Assembly (NCBI GenBank): GCA_000727475.1
Contig: KL647314.1
Span: 1,642,812-1,706,811 of the forward strand
Source: Sarcocystis neurona
Lineage: Eukaryota; Apicomplexa; Conoidasida; Eucoccidiorida; Sarcocystidae
DNA: 64,000 nucleotides
Direction of reading: 5' to 3'
Shown here: positions 1 through 12,300 of the stretch, in pieces
How positions within the stretch are numbered: position 1 is the stretch's first letter
Layout: each line of letters opens with the position of its first letter
Position numbers and translations under genes: made by a program
Notes under the pieces: model-generated
What the model was told of the DNA's origin: nothing
Databases searched by the model: none
What the model saw: only the letters and a program-made list of their open reading frames with translations

Positions 1-2356
1 CTGTATCAGCAGGTTGGTTACCCTTTCTTGTCCTGTCCTCTCTCTGGTGAAAAGAGATCTACACATGCCCGTGCTGTCCACACGCTATCCTCTCACACAC
101 ATACACTATCTCCCTAAGTAGGATTTTCCTCCCAGGTGATTTCAACCGAAAACAAGACATCTTATAAATCATCTATAGCCTTCTCTGTAATCTTCAGTAT
201 AGTAGCGCCCCACCGAGGCATCTGCCTCCCTTCCCCCCCGACCTATTTGACCCACTACACACTCACACGTACCAAATAATGCGGGCATCAAAAACATACG
301 ACGCACAGAGACCACTGTCCTTGAATTATCACGTTGTAAGTTGGTATATTTTCTACGAATACACTGCGAGATCATGTCCGCGTGCAAAAACACAGTAAGG
401 AGCCTCCTGCACCACTTCTATCGCCCTCATCCAGTACTCCTCTAATCCTCACGGCGCCAAAGACGATTTCCACTACGCGTAATGATAGAGCCCCCCGGTC
501 TGTACAGACACGCATCGTTCCTCAATTATCAGGACTGTATCTGGCCCACTAGAGGTCGCCTCTCTCCTACACGCAGCAAATTCTCCTACGTTGTCTCTAA
601 GCAGCAGGCATGCCTCCGTCCCCGTCAGCATCCCGTCTCCTGTAGCACTTTCACCTCTATATGACGAGAGGCTAAACAACACGTGTGTCATCGCATCCGT
701 CCTCGCCTGCGTTTCTTCAAAACAAATTATGCAACGTACACATTAAGCAAAATTCTATTTCCGAAGCTTTACAGATGCCTGGACTGTCGTTCTCCCCCGC
801 TCGCACAAACGCTTCGGAGTTTGTGTATGTGTGTGTGTGTGTGTATGTGTGTGTCGTCGACGCAGTCACATACTTCGGGTCTCCTGTCGCCCCGATCTCC
901 ACACCTTCAATTTTGTGGTCGTTCAGGCGTCTGCATGTGTCTCCACAGCAGTGTCCCCTCTCCTCTCACCCACGAGAGAGTCACGTGCTCACCCCACCGT
1001 CTGCGGAACACCGTCTCTGTATTCACTCCAAATTTTTTCCCGCACACACAGGAGTTTCGCGTCGTTATTCCTCCATACACGAATGTGTCAAACATGTCGA
1101 CGCCTTTCCGCTGTCGAGACGGGAACGAAGTAATTCGTTCGAGAGAGGCTGGCGCAGCTTGCGCTCTGTCCTCTCTCGCTGACCTTGTAGTCGCTGTGAA
1201 TGTGTGTACTTTCCACTCCGCCCTCCTTCACTCGCCCTAGCTGCAGAGTTAATTTACGCTGTGCCCCCATCTTCAAAATTTCTGAAAATTTTCTTCCTTC
1301 ACACTTATCTGCTGTTTCACGCCAAACTCCGAGCACTTTCCTCCTCTTCTTCGTCCTTTATCCTCTGAAGAGTCTAAACATGACTGTACACGCTGTATCG
1401 CTATCTGGGCGAGTCGTGTGTCTCCACACACAAAAGAACCACTGCAGTCAATTCGGCAGAGAATACCGACAGGAAAACAGAATAAAGAAGTAGCTGCACC
1501 GAAGAAGAAGTGTTTTTGATTCTTGGACAAAAGCCAGGCGTCTGTTTCTCCCGTTCTCTCTCCTCAGCAGCATTACATGACCGAGTCTCTCTCTCTGTCT
1601 TCTCCCTGGCTCGCTACCTGTGTACTCCTCTCGCTTCCTCGGTGTCTATCTCTCAGAGTGCTTGCTTTCCCTCACTTGCATCCCTCGCTGTGGTGTTTCT
1701 CTCCCTGTCTCCCCCTCCGTCTCCGTGTATTCCCCCCGGCTGGTCCTTTTGTTTGTGTGTCTCTCTCGACGGTTTTCTTTCTTCTCTTCCCTGTTCTCCC
1801 CGTCTTTCTTCCATCGTCCAACGTGTCCTTCTCTTCCACCTTCTCCGTCAGTCGCCCGGCTTCACAGCCAGAGCGCAACCGCCACGTGTGAAACGCTTCT
1901 TACCACCAAGAAGACAGCTGAACAGACGATCGAGTACGTGTTTGCCCTCCGCTTCTTCACAGATCTATCCTCATCTATCTACATTTGTTATGCATATGTA
2001 TATATACACATACGTGCTCAGATCTACGTGCGTACGTACACGTATCCTTACTATTTACGAACACAGAGAGATGTATAAACGTACGGGTTGCTCACATAGA
2101 TATGTAACATGTATACCCGTGTGAGTGTGTGTATAGAATGCGTCAATGAGCGGAACTGGGTTCTACTTACAGATATACGCAATGGAGGGGGGCTGCTATT
2201 GCTGTGATTCTGCTGAAAACTCTGACGCCGCCGCTAATGACACGCGGTGATGGTTTCACGCAAAAAAAAAACGGTGTGTGCGCTGTGCTGCTGCTGCTGC
2301 GTGCGATTCCACGTGGTCAACGTAACAACAGCAGGCTGCAGGAAATCCAACAAAAT
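1..2356. other. No supported gene; pyrimidine tract and GT microsatellite
   Basis: A GT run lies at 826-855. The plus strand is C/T-rich from about 1540 to 1880 and gives open frames in all three plus frames, rich in Ser/Leu/Pro, which I attribute to composition. The Alba gene ends at 2357 on the minus strand. Confidence 0.5.
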
Positions 2357-5300
2357 TCAGAATTCTGCAACGTCTTCTCTTTTGGTTCCACCCAGAGAAT
2401 CTCCGAAAAATTCTCCGCCTCTGCCGCGGCGACCGCGTCCTCGTCCACCGCGGTAACCGCCTCGCCAGCCGCGTCCCCTACATCATAGCGCGGGCCGCAG
2501 GAAAAAACAGGACATTTACACGCCGCGCAGACTGCGAGAATGACGACTAACGTAGATAGGGCTTACAAGCAAAAGCAACCTATCCAGCTGTCTCCGGTAC
2601 AGCTCCACACATTCACCTGCACAGACGTGGGTACACGTACGTCTACACATTCACATACATTCACACACACGTTTGTGGCAAGATGTGTTTGTAGACGCTG
2701 TACACGTACGCATGCATGCAGGTATACAGATCTACAAATAGACTTATATACTTCTGATACGGCCAATAGTACGAATGCGCGTGTATATATATATACATAT
2801 ATATATATATACATGTATATGTACGTAGACACCGACACGTACACCACCGTGTGCATCAAGACCAGCATACTTACCTGTGTCTATACAACTGTGTAACCAC
2901 CAAGCACACAGTCACGCAGACGTACACATACGACCACTCAGTAGAAAAACTCGTGTGCCTGTTTATGTACATATTCGCAGTCATGACACCGCCAGACATA
3001 CACCTATATACATATATATGTACAAGCGGGACCAAACTACAGGTGCATAGATCATACGCCTTCACGCGCGCAGTTGTAGATAGGTGTGAATAAAGACACG
3101 TGCGTATACATACGGCGTAGAGCTATACATATACATATATACATACATATGCTCTAAATATGGAGAACCAGACGGACCCTCTTCACCCATATACCAGTGC
3201 GGAATTCTGTATGGAGGTATCCATTTGTATCAACAACACATACGAATGGCTATATTTGTACACGTGTGTGAACGAACATACGCATAGACATATGCACACA
3301 TATATGTACATGCACAAATACAATACATATATATATATACATATGTCAACGTATGCTTACAAGAATGTGTAGAACTCACCAGTCGTGACCGCCTCTTCCC
3401 CGTCCGCGTCTGCCACCTCCGCGACCGCCGCGGCGTCCACCTGTTATACGATAAAGCACCCACATATGCATGCGCCATCCCGTCAGCTGCTATATGCATA
3501 TATATGTGGAATAACACATATGCATGCTTCCTCCGAATATGTACGAGCTGGTAGGTGATGTCTCCCCACACACGTACAGACGGCGTATCTGCATACACAA
3601 ATCTCCACACATGTATATATATGTGCATGTATGCAAGCTACAACACTCATATCCTTATACTGGTATGTGCGTGGTACACGTAAAATTTCCTACGGCGCCG
3701 CAGCCCCGAGAAGGCAGAAAAAGTTGGTGGCGAGTCCCGCATGTTAAGTCCTGCGGTGTGCTGCCCGTGCAGAGCATCTTCCTGTGGGCGTAGACACACA
3801 CGTGTCCCTCCACTGAGAGGAAGAGAGAGAGGCGAGTGAAGAAGACACAGGGGATAGAAAACGTTGCAGAGTTCGTCCGGAAGGGAGTAACAGGCACTTG
3901 TAAACAAACACATATATGCATATATCTACACATAAGTGTATATATATACATATATATATATATGTATATTCGGCGGCATGAACATCGGACACGCAGGAAC
4001 ACCCTGTGCCCGGTGGTTTAGGCGATGACAGAAAATGGCCTGCAAGCAGCAGCAGAGCTCGTCTTCCGAGAGTAGTGGCTACGCAGTCTTCTACTTCCGC
4101 TGTGTCTAGACTTCATGAAACGAGCAGCAGCAGCGGTAACCTTTTTCTTTTTCCAGGACGATCTCTTCTTCCTCCTTCCAAGCGACGTGCAAAGCATCAC
4201 CTTTTCCGGTTTATGTGCGCAATGCTTTTCGTGAGGCAGGTGCACCGCAGCGCAGAGATAATATGCCCACCATTATACACGCATACACCAGTATCTACAA
4301 GCGTTTTCCATGTCGACGGAAGCGCACGTACCGAACAACATGAATATATATATATATATATACAAAGTTGTCTGTGTGTATATATGTATGCGTAAAGTCG
4401 CTGTGTGCCGTTGGGAAGGAATACATACACACGCACGCCGGCACACATACACTCCTCCACCTGCCTGGTTTTCTGCAATGCCGACGCAGCCGTCCGTGAA
4501 CACTCCGCCCCGTCTGCTCCTCTCTACAAAAAAAAGAGCTCCAGGGTCAGCATTCTCTAGTCTCTTGCGCGTGCGGCGGGACTGCTGCGTGTCACTGTCT
4601 CTGCAGCACAGCAGCAGCAGCAGCTGAGCCCCAGAAGCCGTCGGCACTGTAGCGAAAACGGGAGGGCCGGCAGGAGCACCGGCGTGCGCACGTGTGTACA
4701 GATATGTAGGTGTACGTGTGCACCTACTGATGTCGATCTCAAAATACAGATATACGAATACGTGTACTGAAATACGCGTATGCATGTACGTATCTATACA
4801 TATACATACACGGGGATGATTTAAAGCTATGTATACAGCGGCATTCAGCAGGAAAGGGAGAGAGAACAACACAGGTAGGGGCAGGCGACAGTTGTGCGGA
4901 AGCTCACCAAATCCGCGTTTCTCGGCGTCTTGAAGGAAATCCGCACTGCTGCTGTAGCCTGGGGCGAGAGGCGCGTGGTACCCCACGTCACGTAGTTCTT
5001 CGTTTCTCACGTGCTTCGCGAGAATAAGAATCAGCCGGTGAACAGTGCGAGGCACTTGCAACGTCAGAGGCAACAAATCTTCTCGCTGCTGCCGTTCCGC
5101 TATGCGCCGCTCCTCCTCCGCAGCAGGCGTCAGCACCCTTCGGCAGCACCAGAAGCACCCCACCCCACACCCAGTCTTACGCACACCAGCAGTGGCAGCA
5201 CGCCTTGAACTCATCACAAGTACTCGTATAAACCCAGATGCTACGTGGACGGTTAGACTCCCTATCATGCGTGTACATACGTAGAGAGACGCATATGCAG

Positions 5301-6780
5301 ATATGTGCACAGGCGAGCTCACAACGACGCACACAGCTGTGTACCGGGTGTATTTATATGATTATGTATGTAAAGTGCGAAACGAGGGGATGCAGTTACT
5401 CGACGAATTCCTCTTTAAATCATATAAATTATAAATATATAACTGTCTAAGCACACATACGCAAATCAACTCGTACATCACACAAATCCTACTAAACCAC
5501 ACCGCTCTCCTCCGTGTATCTCTACATACGTACATAGATACGAGCACAGGGATCACGAAGTGCGACGGAACGAGGCAATGTATATCCCTGAAGGTTTAGA
5601 AATAAAATCAGGGGTAGCGAACAACAAGCGTGTACGTCCCAACGCGTCTACATAACTATGGGTGACGCTGCTGGTGCTGCTGTGCCTTCTCTTCAGCAGG
5701 TTTATTTTCCTCTCACTGCCACGTGCAGTCACTCTGCTTCTCCCCCCAGGCGTCGCTGTTCTGATCTCTCGGTTTTTTCTTCTGCTATTGCTATTCCTGT
5801 TGCACGCCCTCCTGAAGCTGCGCAACAGGCACGCTACCTATGGCATTGTGACGTACTGCTACGCCTGCTGCAGGCCTACCGGCACCCGGGCTGGCCGTCC
5901 ACCCGCTTGCGCTGCTGCTGCTTCTTTGTCTGTCATTTTCTTCTTCCTGTCTTTCCCCTCCTTCCTCCCTACTCCTCTTCTCCCCTCGTTCTTTCGCCTC
6001 TCCTCCTCAGCTGCTGGTTGCTGTTCTGCGCTGCTGAAGTTGCTTCTGCAGGTGGCAACAGCGGAGGAAGTGGCGGCTGGCCTACCAGTCGTCAAGCACT
6101 TCTTCTGCTTGGGCTCGCACAATCATATGGAGATTTGGGACGGCTCTGCGGACGCCTTCAGCAACGAGAATGGCATTTGCCATGGCCTGGCTACTTCCTT
6201 TAATAAAAATTCGATCGAGCGGGCCTTTGCGTTGGACACTGCCTTCCCCGCTTCCTCCCGGTCGCTGCTGTTCTCCCGCTGCACCTGCCTCTCCTGCTCC
6301 CTCTTCGGGCAGCACCGGCGGCCCCTCCGTCAGCAATACTGTCGCATTTTCCACATACGCACGTATGTTGCCGCTGTTGTTCACGATAATCTCTGACTCA
6401 TTTGCTGGCTCCTGCTTCGGCTTCGCCAGTCGACGGTAACCGCTGAGGTCGAGTCTTCCCTCCCCGCCCCCCTCTCCGCCACCCTCACCACCCGCTCTGC
6501 CTCCTCCTCCTCCGCCTGTGCCGTAGGATGAAGGCCCTCCCCCCCCCTGCTGCTGCTGCGCAAGTCCCCTGTCATCATACGGCTGCTGGTGCCCAAAGCC
6601 ACTGGCCCCGCTGCTGCTACCAATCACCCCCAGACCTCCTCTTCCGTCTCCTCCTCCACCTCCTCCGCCTGCGCCTCCGCCGCGCCCGCCGCCGCTGCCG
6701 CCAGTCGGAAGCAAATTCGTCTGCTGCGCTGCCGCTGGATAGGCGGTGGCGAAGAGGCGAGCCGTCAGGTCAGCCATCAT
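2357..6780 (-). CDS. Alba-domain nucleic-acid-binding protein with RGG tail (5 exons, 388 aa)
   Basis: Inferred exons: 6780-6086, 5137-4908, 4200-4141, 3440-3380 and 2477-2357. All have GT/AG ends, phases agree, and the total is 1167 nt. The start is the first ATG of an MMADL segment; an upstream in-frame codon would only add a Phe run. Residues 1-120 are Gly/Gln-rich. An Alba fold begins near residue 128 (ESEIIVNNSGNIRAYVENA), is interrupted by a Gly/Ala/Glu-rich insert at about 153-185, and resumes with IFIKGSSQAMANAILVAEG, the typical second strand and helix. Exon 2 supplies RTVHRLILILAK and GYHAPLAPGY, like the end of eukaryotic Alba domains. Exon 3 is Glu/Lys-rich; exons 4 and 5 encode Arg-Gly repeats, then a KREDVAEF end. 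Apicomplexan Alba proteins bind DNA and RNA and act in translational repression and chromatin; that role is family knowledge. Introns hold TA and CAG repeats. Exon 3 is the least certain. Confidence 0.8.
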
Positions 6781-7560
6781 AAAGAAAAAGAAGAGGAAGA
6801 AGAAGAAGCGAAGACGGAGGCGACCAGCAGACACGCAGTGAACGGGAAAAAAGGAGACGAAGGAAACGACCAGGAGGAAGAAGGGGAACGAAGGTGCAGA
6901 ACACGGTGAGAAAAACTGCCGGTGGAGAGATTACGGTGAAGACAATCCGACTACAAACGAAGATCTGAAGATTTTCAGCGCAGTACAAGATGGACCCGAA
7001 TATAAAACATAAGAGACAGCTCAAATTTAAGAGCGCGTGAAAGAAGCCGAAATACACTGGAAAGGGCGAGACAGAAGTGACGCAGAAAGAGACGCACGCA
7101 AAAGGAGACGGCTGAAAGGAAAGACAACACTGTAGAGAGAGCTCTACAAGCAGACGAAGACGACGGAGAACGTGGAAGCAGAAACCTGTAAAGAACCAAA
7201 GGAAACGACCTGGAGGAGGAGGGGAAGGGGGCTGGCGAAGAGAGGAGGAGATGACGAAGATCCAGAAGCAACCATAACATCAGTGTTCACTATACACTGC
7301 ACGGAAAACAGAGGACGAGGCGTCGCAGCACGAAGACGACGACATGCAGACCGCCAGAAAAAAGGAAGGCGGTGACCACTGCCCCTGACACAGAGTCGCA
7401 CGAGGAGCAGAACGCGGAATAACCACCTGCAGAAAACGAAACAGCAATACAAAGCAAGCAGACGGGTGCACGTGAAAAGTGCGTAACTTCGTGCACACCG
7501 TATAAAGATGAACGAGCCAGCAACACGATAAACGTATATATGTGCGCACGACTTTTACAG
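6781..7560 (-). promoter_or_regulatory. Pyrimidine-rich upstream flank or leader of the Alba gene
   Basis: The plus strand is strongly purine-rich here (long AAGAAGAGGAAG- and GGAGGAGG-like runs), so the coding strand of the adjacent minus-strand Alba gene is pyrimidine-rich directly upstream of its ATG. Similar skewed flanks precede the plus-strand gene at 20.9 kb and the minus-strand gene starting at 50.07 kb. A promoter or 5' UTR role is inference from position and composition; no TATA box or transcription start can be assigned. Confidence 0.35.
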
Positions 7561-8839
7561 AGGAACGCCGTGGTCGCGCGGCAGCACGACGAATGATAAA
7601 AACTGCGGAGGTAAACGAAGGAGCTCACACAGAGGAACAGCCCAGCCCTCGACGACAGCAGAACACCTCGAACACGGATAAGGAACCACCCCGGAAGAAA
7701 ACGTTACACAAACGTAAATCTCAGCAAACACACACACATCTCTCCACGATGGATATACTTATATGCAGCAGAATACATCTGCACGTCTCTGTCTCACCCT
7801 GCGTCTATTCTAGAGACGAAGGCACACACCAATACGTAAACACACACACGTATACACACCTATATGAACCAACGCATATATGCATATATATATATATATA
7901 TGAATACGGGTATCAATTTATGTATGTATGGATGTCGATTCACATACTCTGTATATAGCGTACACAACGGAGAAAAAACCTCCACGACCGACTCTGTCGC
8001 TCTGTTTTGCGTGAAGGATATGTCACTGAAGACAGCCTGGGAATACGGCAGAGGACTACCAGGAGAACGGAAGAAATTCTGCCGTGTTTCACATGGAGCA
8101 AGGGGCAGGGAGGGGAAGGCGGCCCGCGATGGCGACCTCCCTCGTCCCCAAAACACAAAGAAACACAGCACGCATGAAATATGCGTATGTGCATGCAAAT
8201 AGAGACTACCTAGAGACAGAGAGATACGCGTACACGCACAACTCACTCCGTTCGAAATACGTGCAAGTCTATTGTTCAGAAGCATACAATCCACATAGGC
8301 ATAGATACAAGTTGGACACACATACGGAGAAGTGTGTACGCACGATCACCACCGTAGAGAGGCACGGATATACACGTGGCTATATATATTACTCACACCT
8401 ATACTCCTACTAGTACATTAGAACGCACGGGTAATACGGACATGCCTACGTTTTACCACGTGTGGAGAGCGAAGCGGTGATTCAGACAGGGCCTGGCGCT
8501 ACTGTTCACACAGCGAAGAACCAGAAAAAGAGAACCAATGCAGGGGCATGCGCCCGCGTGTGTACGCATGCATATATGTACAACTACTTGTGTATATGGG
8601 CAAGCAGCGAGGACGCAGATGCACAAATTACTCGGAGCGAGAAGAGTCTAAAACACAAAAGTGGAGGCCCTGGAACGGCTGCTGCTTGTCACACGGTACA
8701 CCACGTCCCGGCTCCACACGACGGGAGTGGCAGCACCAGCGACAAGGCCAAGAGAGAGTAGCGGAAGATACGCAGGAGGAGGGGTAGGAGAGGGGGGACC
8801 ACGAATGGTCGGAGCTAGTCACGCAACCGCGGAAAGCGG

Positions 8840-9350
8840 AATAAGTTGCAGCAGCAGCATCATCCACAGCAACAACAGGAATACCTGCAGCTGCACATGT
8901 ACAGGAGCTGCATCGGAGGAACTTGTGGCTCCAGCAGCAGGATTTGACAGGGGAGCCGTAGAGGCATGCGGAAGGGCTGTACCGGCAGTGGCGGAAGGAA
9001 GAGGCACAGTAGCAGCAGCTGAGAACGAAGCGCTGCAGCAGCAACACCCGCAGGTGTAGCCACAGCAACGGCAGCAGGAGGAACACGCGCAACATCACCA
9101 GCAGGGCCTACCTACATCAGCAGCAGAAGGCTTAAGCGCAAAAGGAGCCTCAGCAAAAAGATAACGTACACCAGCACAGGTCGGCAAAAAAAGTTTCAGT
9201 ATGCATCGGAGCAGCACCCGCTGCAGCAGTCGCAGCGAGAGAAGGATCCCATCTTGTGGGGCTGCGTAGTCAGATGGCGAGTTGAAACAGCAGCAGAAAC
9301 CCCACCAGAGCAAACTTCTGGTTGCTACACGAATGTGGACACGCAGCAGT
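8840..9350. repeat. CAG-rich trinucleotide tract
   Basis: Plus strand is dense in GCAGCAGCA and ACAGCAGCA triplets with frequent interruptions (for example around 8850-8900, 8920-8940, 9010-9060 and 9270-9310). A 132-codon plus-strand frame (8661-9059) crosses it, rich in Ala, Gly and Ser, but frames on both strands stay open because of the repeat. No flanking splice sites define a convincing exon, so coding status is undecided. Confidence 0.7.
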
Positions 9351-12300
9351 AGAAGGCGGGGGACAGAGACTAAGCCACGTCACCCTGTACACACAAATAT
9401 GATGCACTTACCAAAGCACACGGATGAGTTGCACCAACAAGCAAGCTACAGCTGCGCCAGACGGTCCTCACACGAACTGCAGGTGCCGGACGACAAGACG
9501 CGCCTCCTCAGTGTACGGAAAGAAGCAACTCACCAGCACTAATTACACTTTTGCAGGCACACAGCCTCTTCTCTCTTATTTTTTCTTATAGCCACAGCAT
9601 CTTCCGCCATCGTCTGCTGCTGCGCATCACTGCGCTGCCTACGCCTCTCCCCCCGCAAGTACAGACGCCCGTGCACAACTATCTGGCCACTGCTATACCA
9701 ATACGTGAAGTGAGACGCATACACGTATATACGAAGAATGAGACGGAGACACATACGTAAATACGCACAGGGAGGTCTACACGGAGACCTACACAACAAC
9801 ATGGGAAAAAGGAAACCGAGACAAACACACAACGGCATACAAAGACACCATGGAGACACAAATACACATATGTACGCGGGCAGCGCTGAAATAAAGCAGC
9901 AACAAAACGCAGGCTCCTGGCTCTCAGAGGCGCGGTGTCTGCCCATTCGGCAGTAATACAGGCGTGGTGACCTACATTATTTATTCATACTTTCGTTCGG
10001 GGATGCTGCAACTGAAAGAGAATAATGTCGTCTCTTCTACATGCGGAAGCAACTGCACACCCCTCGCGAACATATCAGTACCCCTGGCGAACACAAGAAC
10101 GCACAAATATATGTATACGCTTGTGGATACGTACGAACAAAAATCTGCACCTGGGTCCGCCTCACGTCAAATCTCAATCGAGGGAAATACTCCTGCTACC
10201 AACTCATCTGCGTAAAGTCTGTGTACCTTAGTTCCTGCCGTTTGTCCATATGCAACAGCTGCGTCTACGTCTGCATGCACACTCGTCCACAGCAGGGATA
10301 TAGCGAGCTTGAGAAACGCAACATCGTTCTGCGACACAGCGAACTAGCACCCGCGTAACGTCATCCTTGACGACCACAAAATATTACACGCACCGACCTG
10401 CACGGGCATATCGCTACACAGGGAAGCGACGATGCTTGCAAAGGGAAGCGACGATGCTTGCAAAGGCCACTAGTAAGGCTGTTGCATTTGCAGACTCACA
10501 CCTATCATCCTCTTGCGCAGGACGTCTGATGTATGTGTAATGGCAGCTGACGATGATGATATATGTGTATATCCGGGCTATATTATATGTACGTAGCGAT
10601 GGTCCTATGCGCAAAGAAGCGTAGGTACCCAAGCTTCCTTCTTCAGGGATTCTCTATCATAAAATCGAGCACGGAGACTTGCTTGTCTGCAGAAAGACGA
10701 GGCAACGCTGATACTGAACCCTGCCACCGCGGCTCTCCTAGAAATTGCCGCCTCAGCGGTGTATCTGCATACGAACGAGGAGACCTTGAAACGAACAAGA
10801 CTTCAAAAGATCGATATTTACGTGCGACTCTTCACAGTTAGTATATCGGTTTCTGGGTGTCGTATTTATGTTAGTTCTCCTGCAGAAAGCAGCACTCTTG
10901 TTTCTGTAGTGATGTCTACACGGCGGAAGCATTTGTACAAAAACAGCGATTGCCATTTTTGCGGCCACAAGAAATCTCTCAGCACCAGTCACGTCTGCAG
11001 ACACACACACACAGACTTCCCTCTCGTCTCTGGGCTCGCTCTACACTGTGTAGAACGAAAGAAACTTCTTCTTCCTACGCTACAGACGCTACAACAACAG
11101 CCACAGATCCCTTGCAGTAGGCAATAAAGAACGCGTAACAGTTCGCCGTGGCAGCCCACGTGTACAAAATTGCATTTAGCCAGGTACGCAGATATTCTAG
11201 TGAGAGTAATGACAGTAAGGCGTTAGTTTTTATCCTTTGTCTGTACGTATGTGGGCTATGAATACCTATAAAAACCCTCCAGTGCGCACAGGGCAGCAGC
11301 ACCACTGGTACTCTTGTTTCCTCGCCTCCGTGTCTACATGTACCTATATGTGTAGAAGGGCGCTGGATATTGTGTAGTCTATACAAGCTTCGAACACTTT
11401 GTAAGTGGTCATGCGAGCAGTGCTAGTCGCAACCGTCTGCAAGGTAGATTGTTCTAAGTAATACAGGTGCACCTGCCCTTCGCCCGCCACGCAGACACGC
11501 GGTGCACTAGAGACGCGCACACGTCGACGCTGGCAGGGGCGAGCTGGTTACTTCCCCTGTTTCACTTTCAGGATAACCAGTGCATCTCCACCCGACCACC
11601 ACTACCTTTCTGGAGGAGAAAACACCACAGAGAAACAACTTTTTCTTCGGTGTCGCTTCACCTGCGCGCATCGACCTCATCGAGTTCTCTCCGTGAATCT
11701 GCTGGTGCACAGTCCACCGAGCTCCTCCGCAGCGGTTGATTCCCTGCTTTGCTGCCACTGCTGGCTTGGCGAGAATGGTTTTTCGTCATGCGGTCTTGTC
11801 CCTTTGTAGATGCTGCTGTCCCGCCACCCTCCTGCCGTTGTTGCTAGAGTTCCCTTCGGCTGCTGCTGCTGGCGTCCTCTTGTGGTGCTGCGACTGACGC
11901 CCCTGTATGCAACGGTGAACAGCACAGGCAGAGAAGAAGCTTAATTGTGTACGTGGAGCGGACGTCCACGCAGTACACAGAAAAAGCGTATGTGGTCTCG
12001 ATTACGGTAATACCCTCACTGCAACGGCTGCCCCCTACAGCTCTCGACCATCCTGGGTCACGGAGAACACAGCTAAAGTAACGCAAGCCTGGTTTTCGTG
12101 GGCACTGAAAGAAGAGAACGCGTAACCGGTGTTCCGGGCTGCACGTGGCAGGAACAGCTGAACCTGTACGGCCCAAGGCAACACATGCCTGCAGAATCAC
12201 CGGATGCTGCGAACACTGCTGGTACAAGGTGCCGACGCAGCAGACCTGATCCGTATTCTCCTGCGTATCTCCACAAATATATGCAAACTTCCGCCTAGAT

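Noticed and set aside
683..1240. 185-codon plus frame
   Set aside because: Crosses a GT microsatellite, low-complexity Ser/Cys/Pro composition, overlapped by other equally long frames; no recognisable feature.
1510..2124. 204-codon plus frame in C/T-rich DNA
   Set aside because: All three plus frames are open because of pyrimidine composition; Ser/Leu/Pro-rich with no structure.
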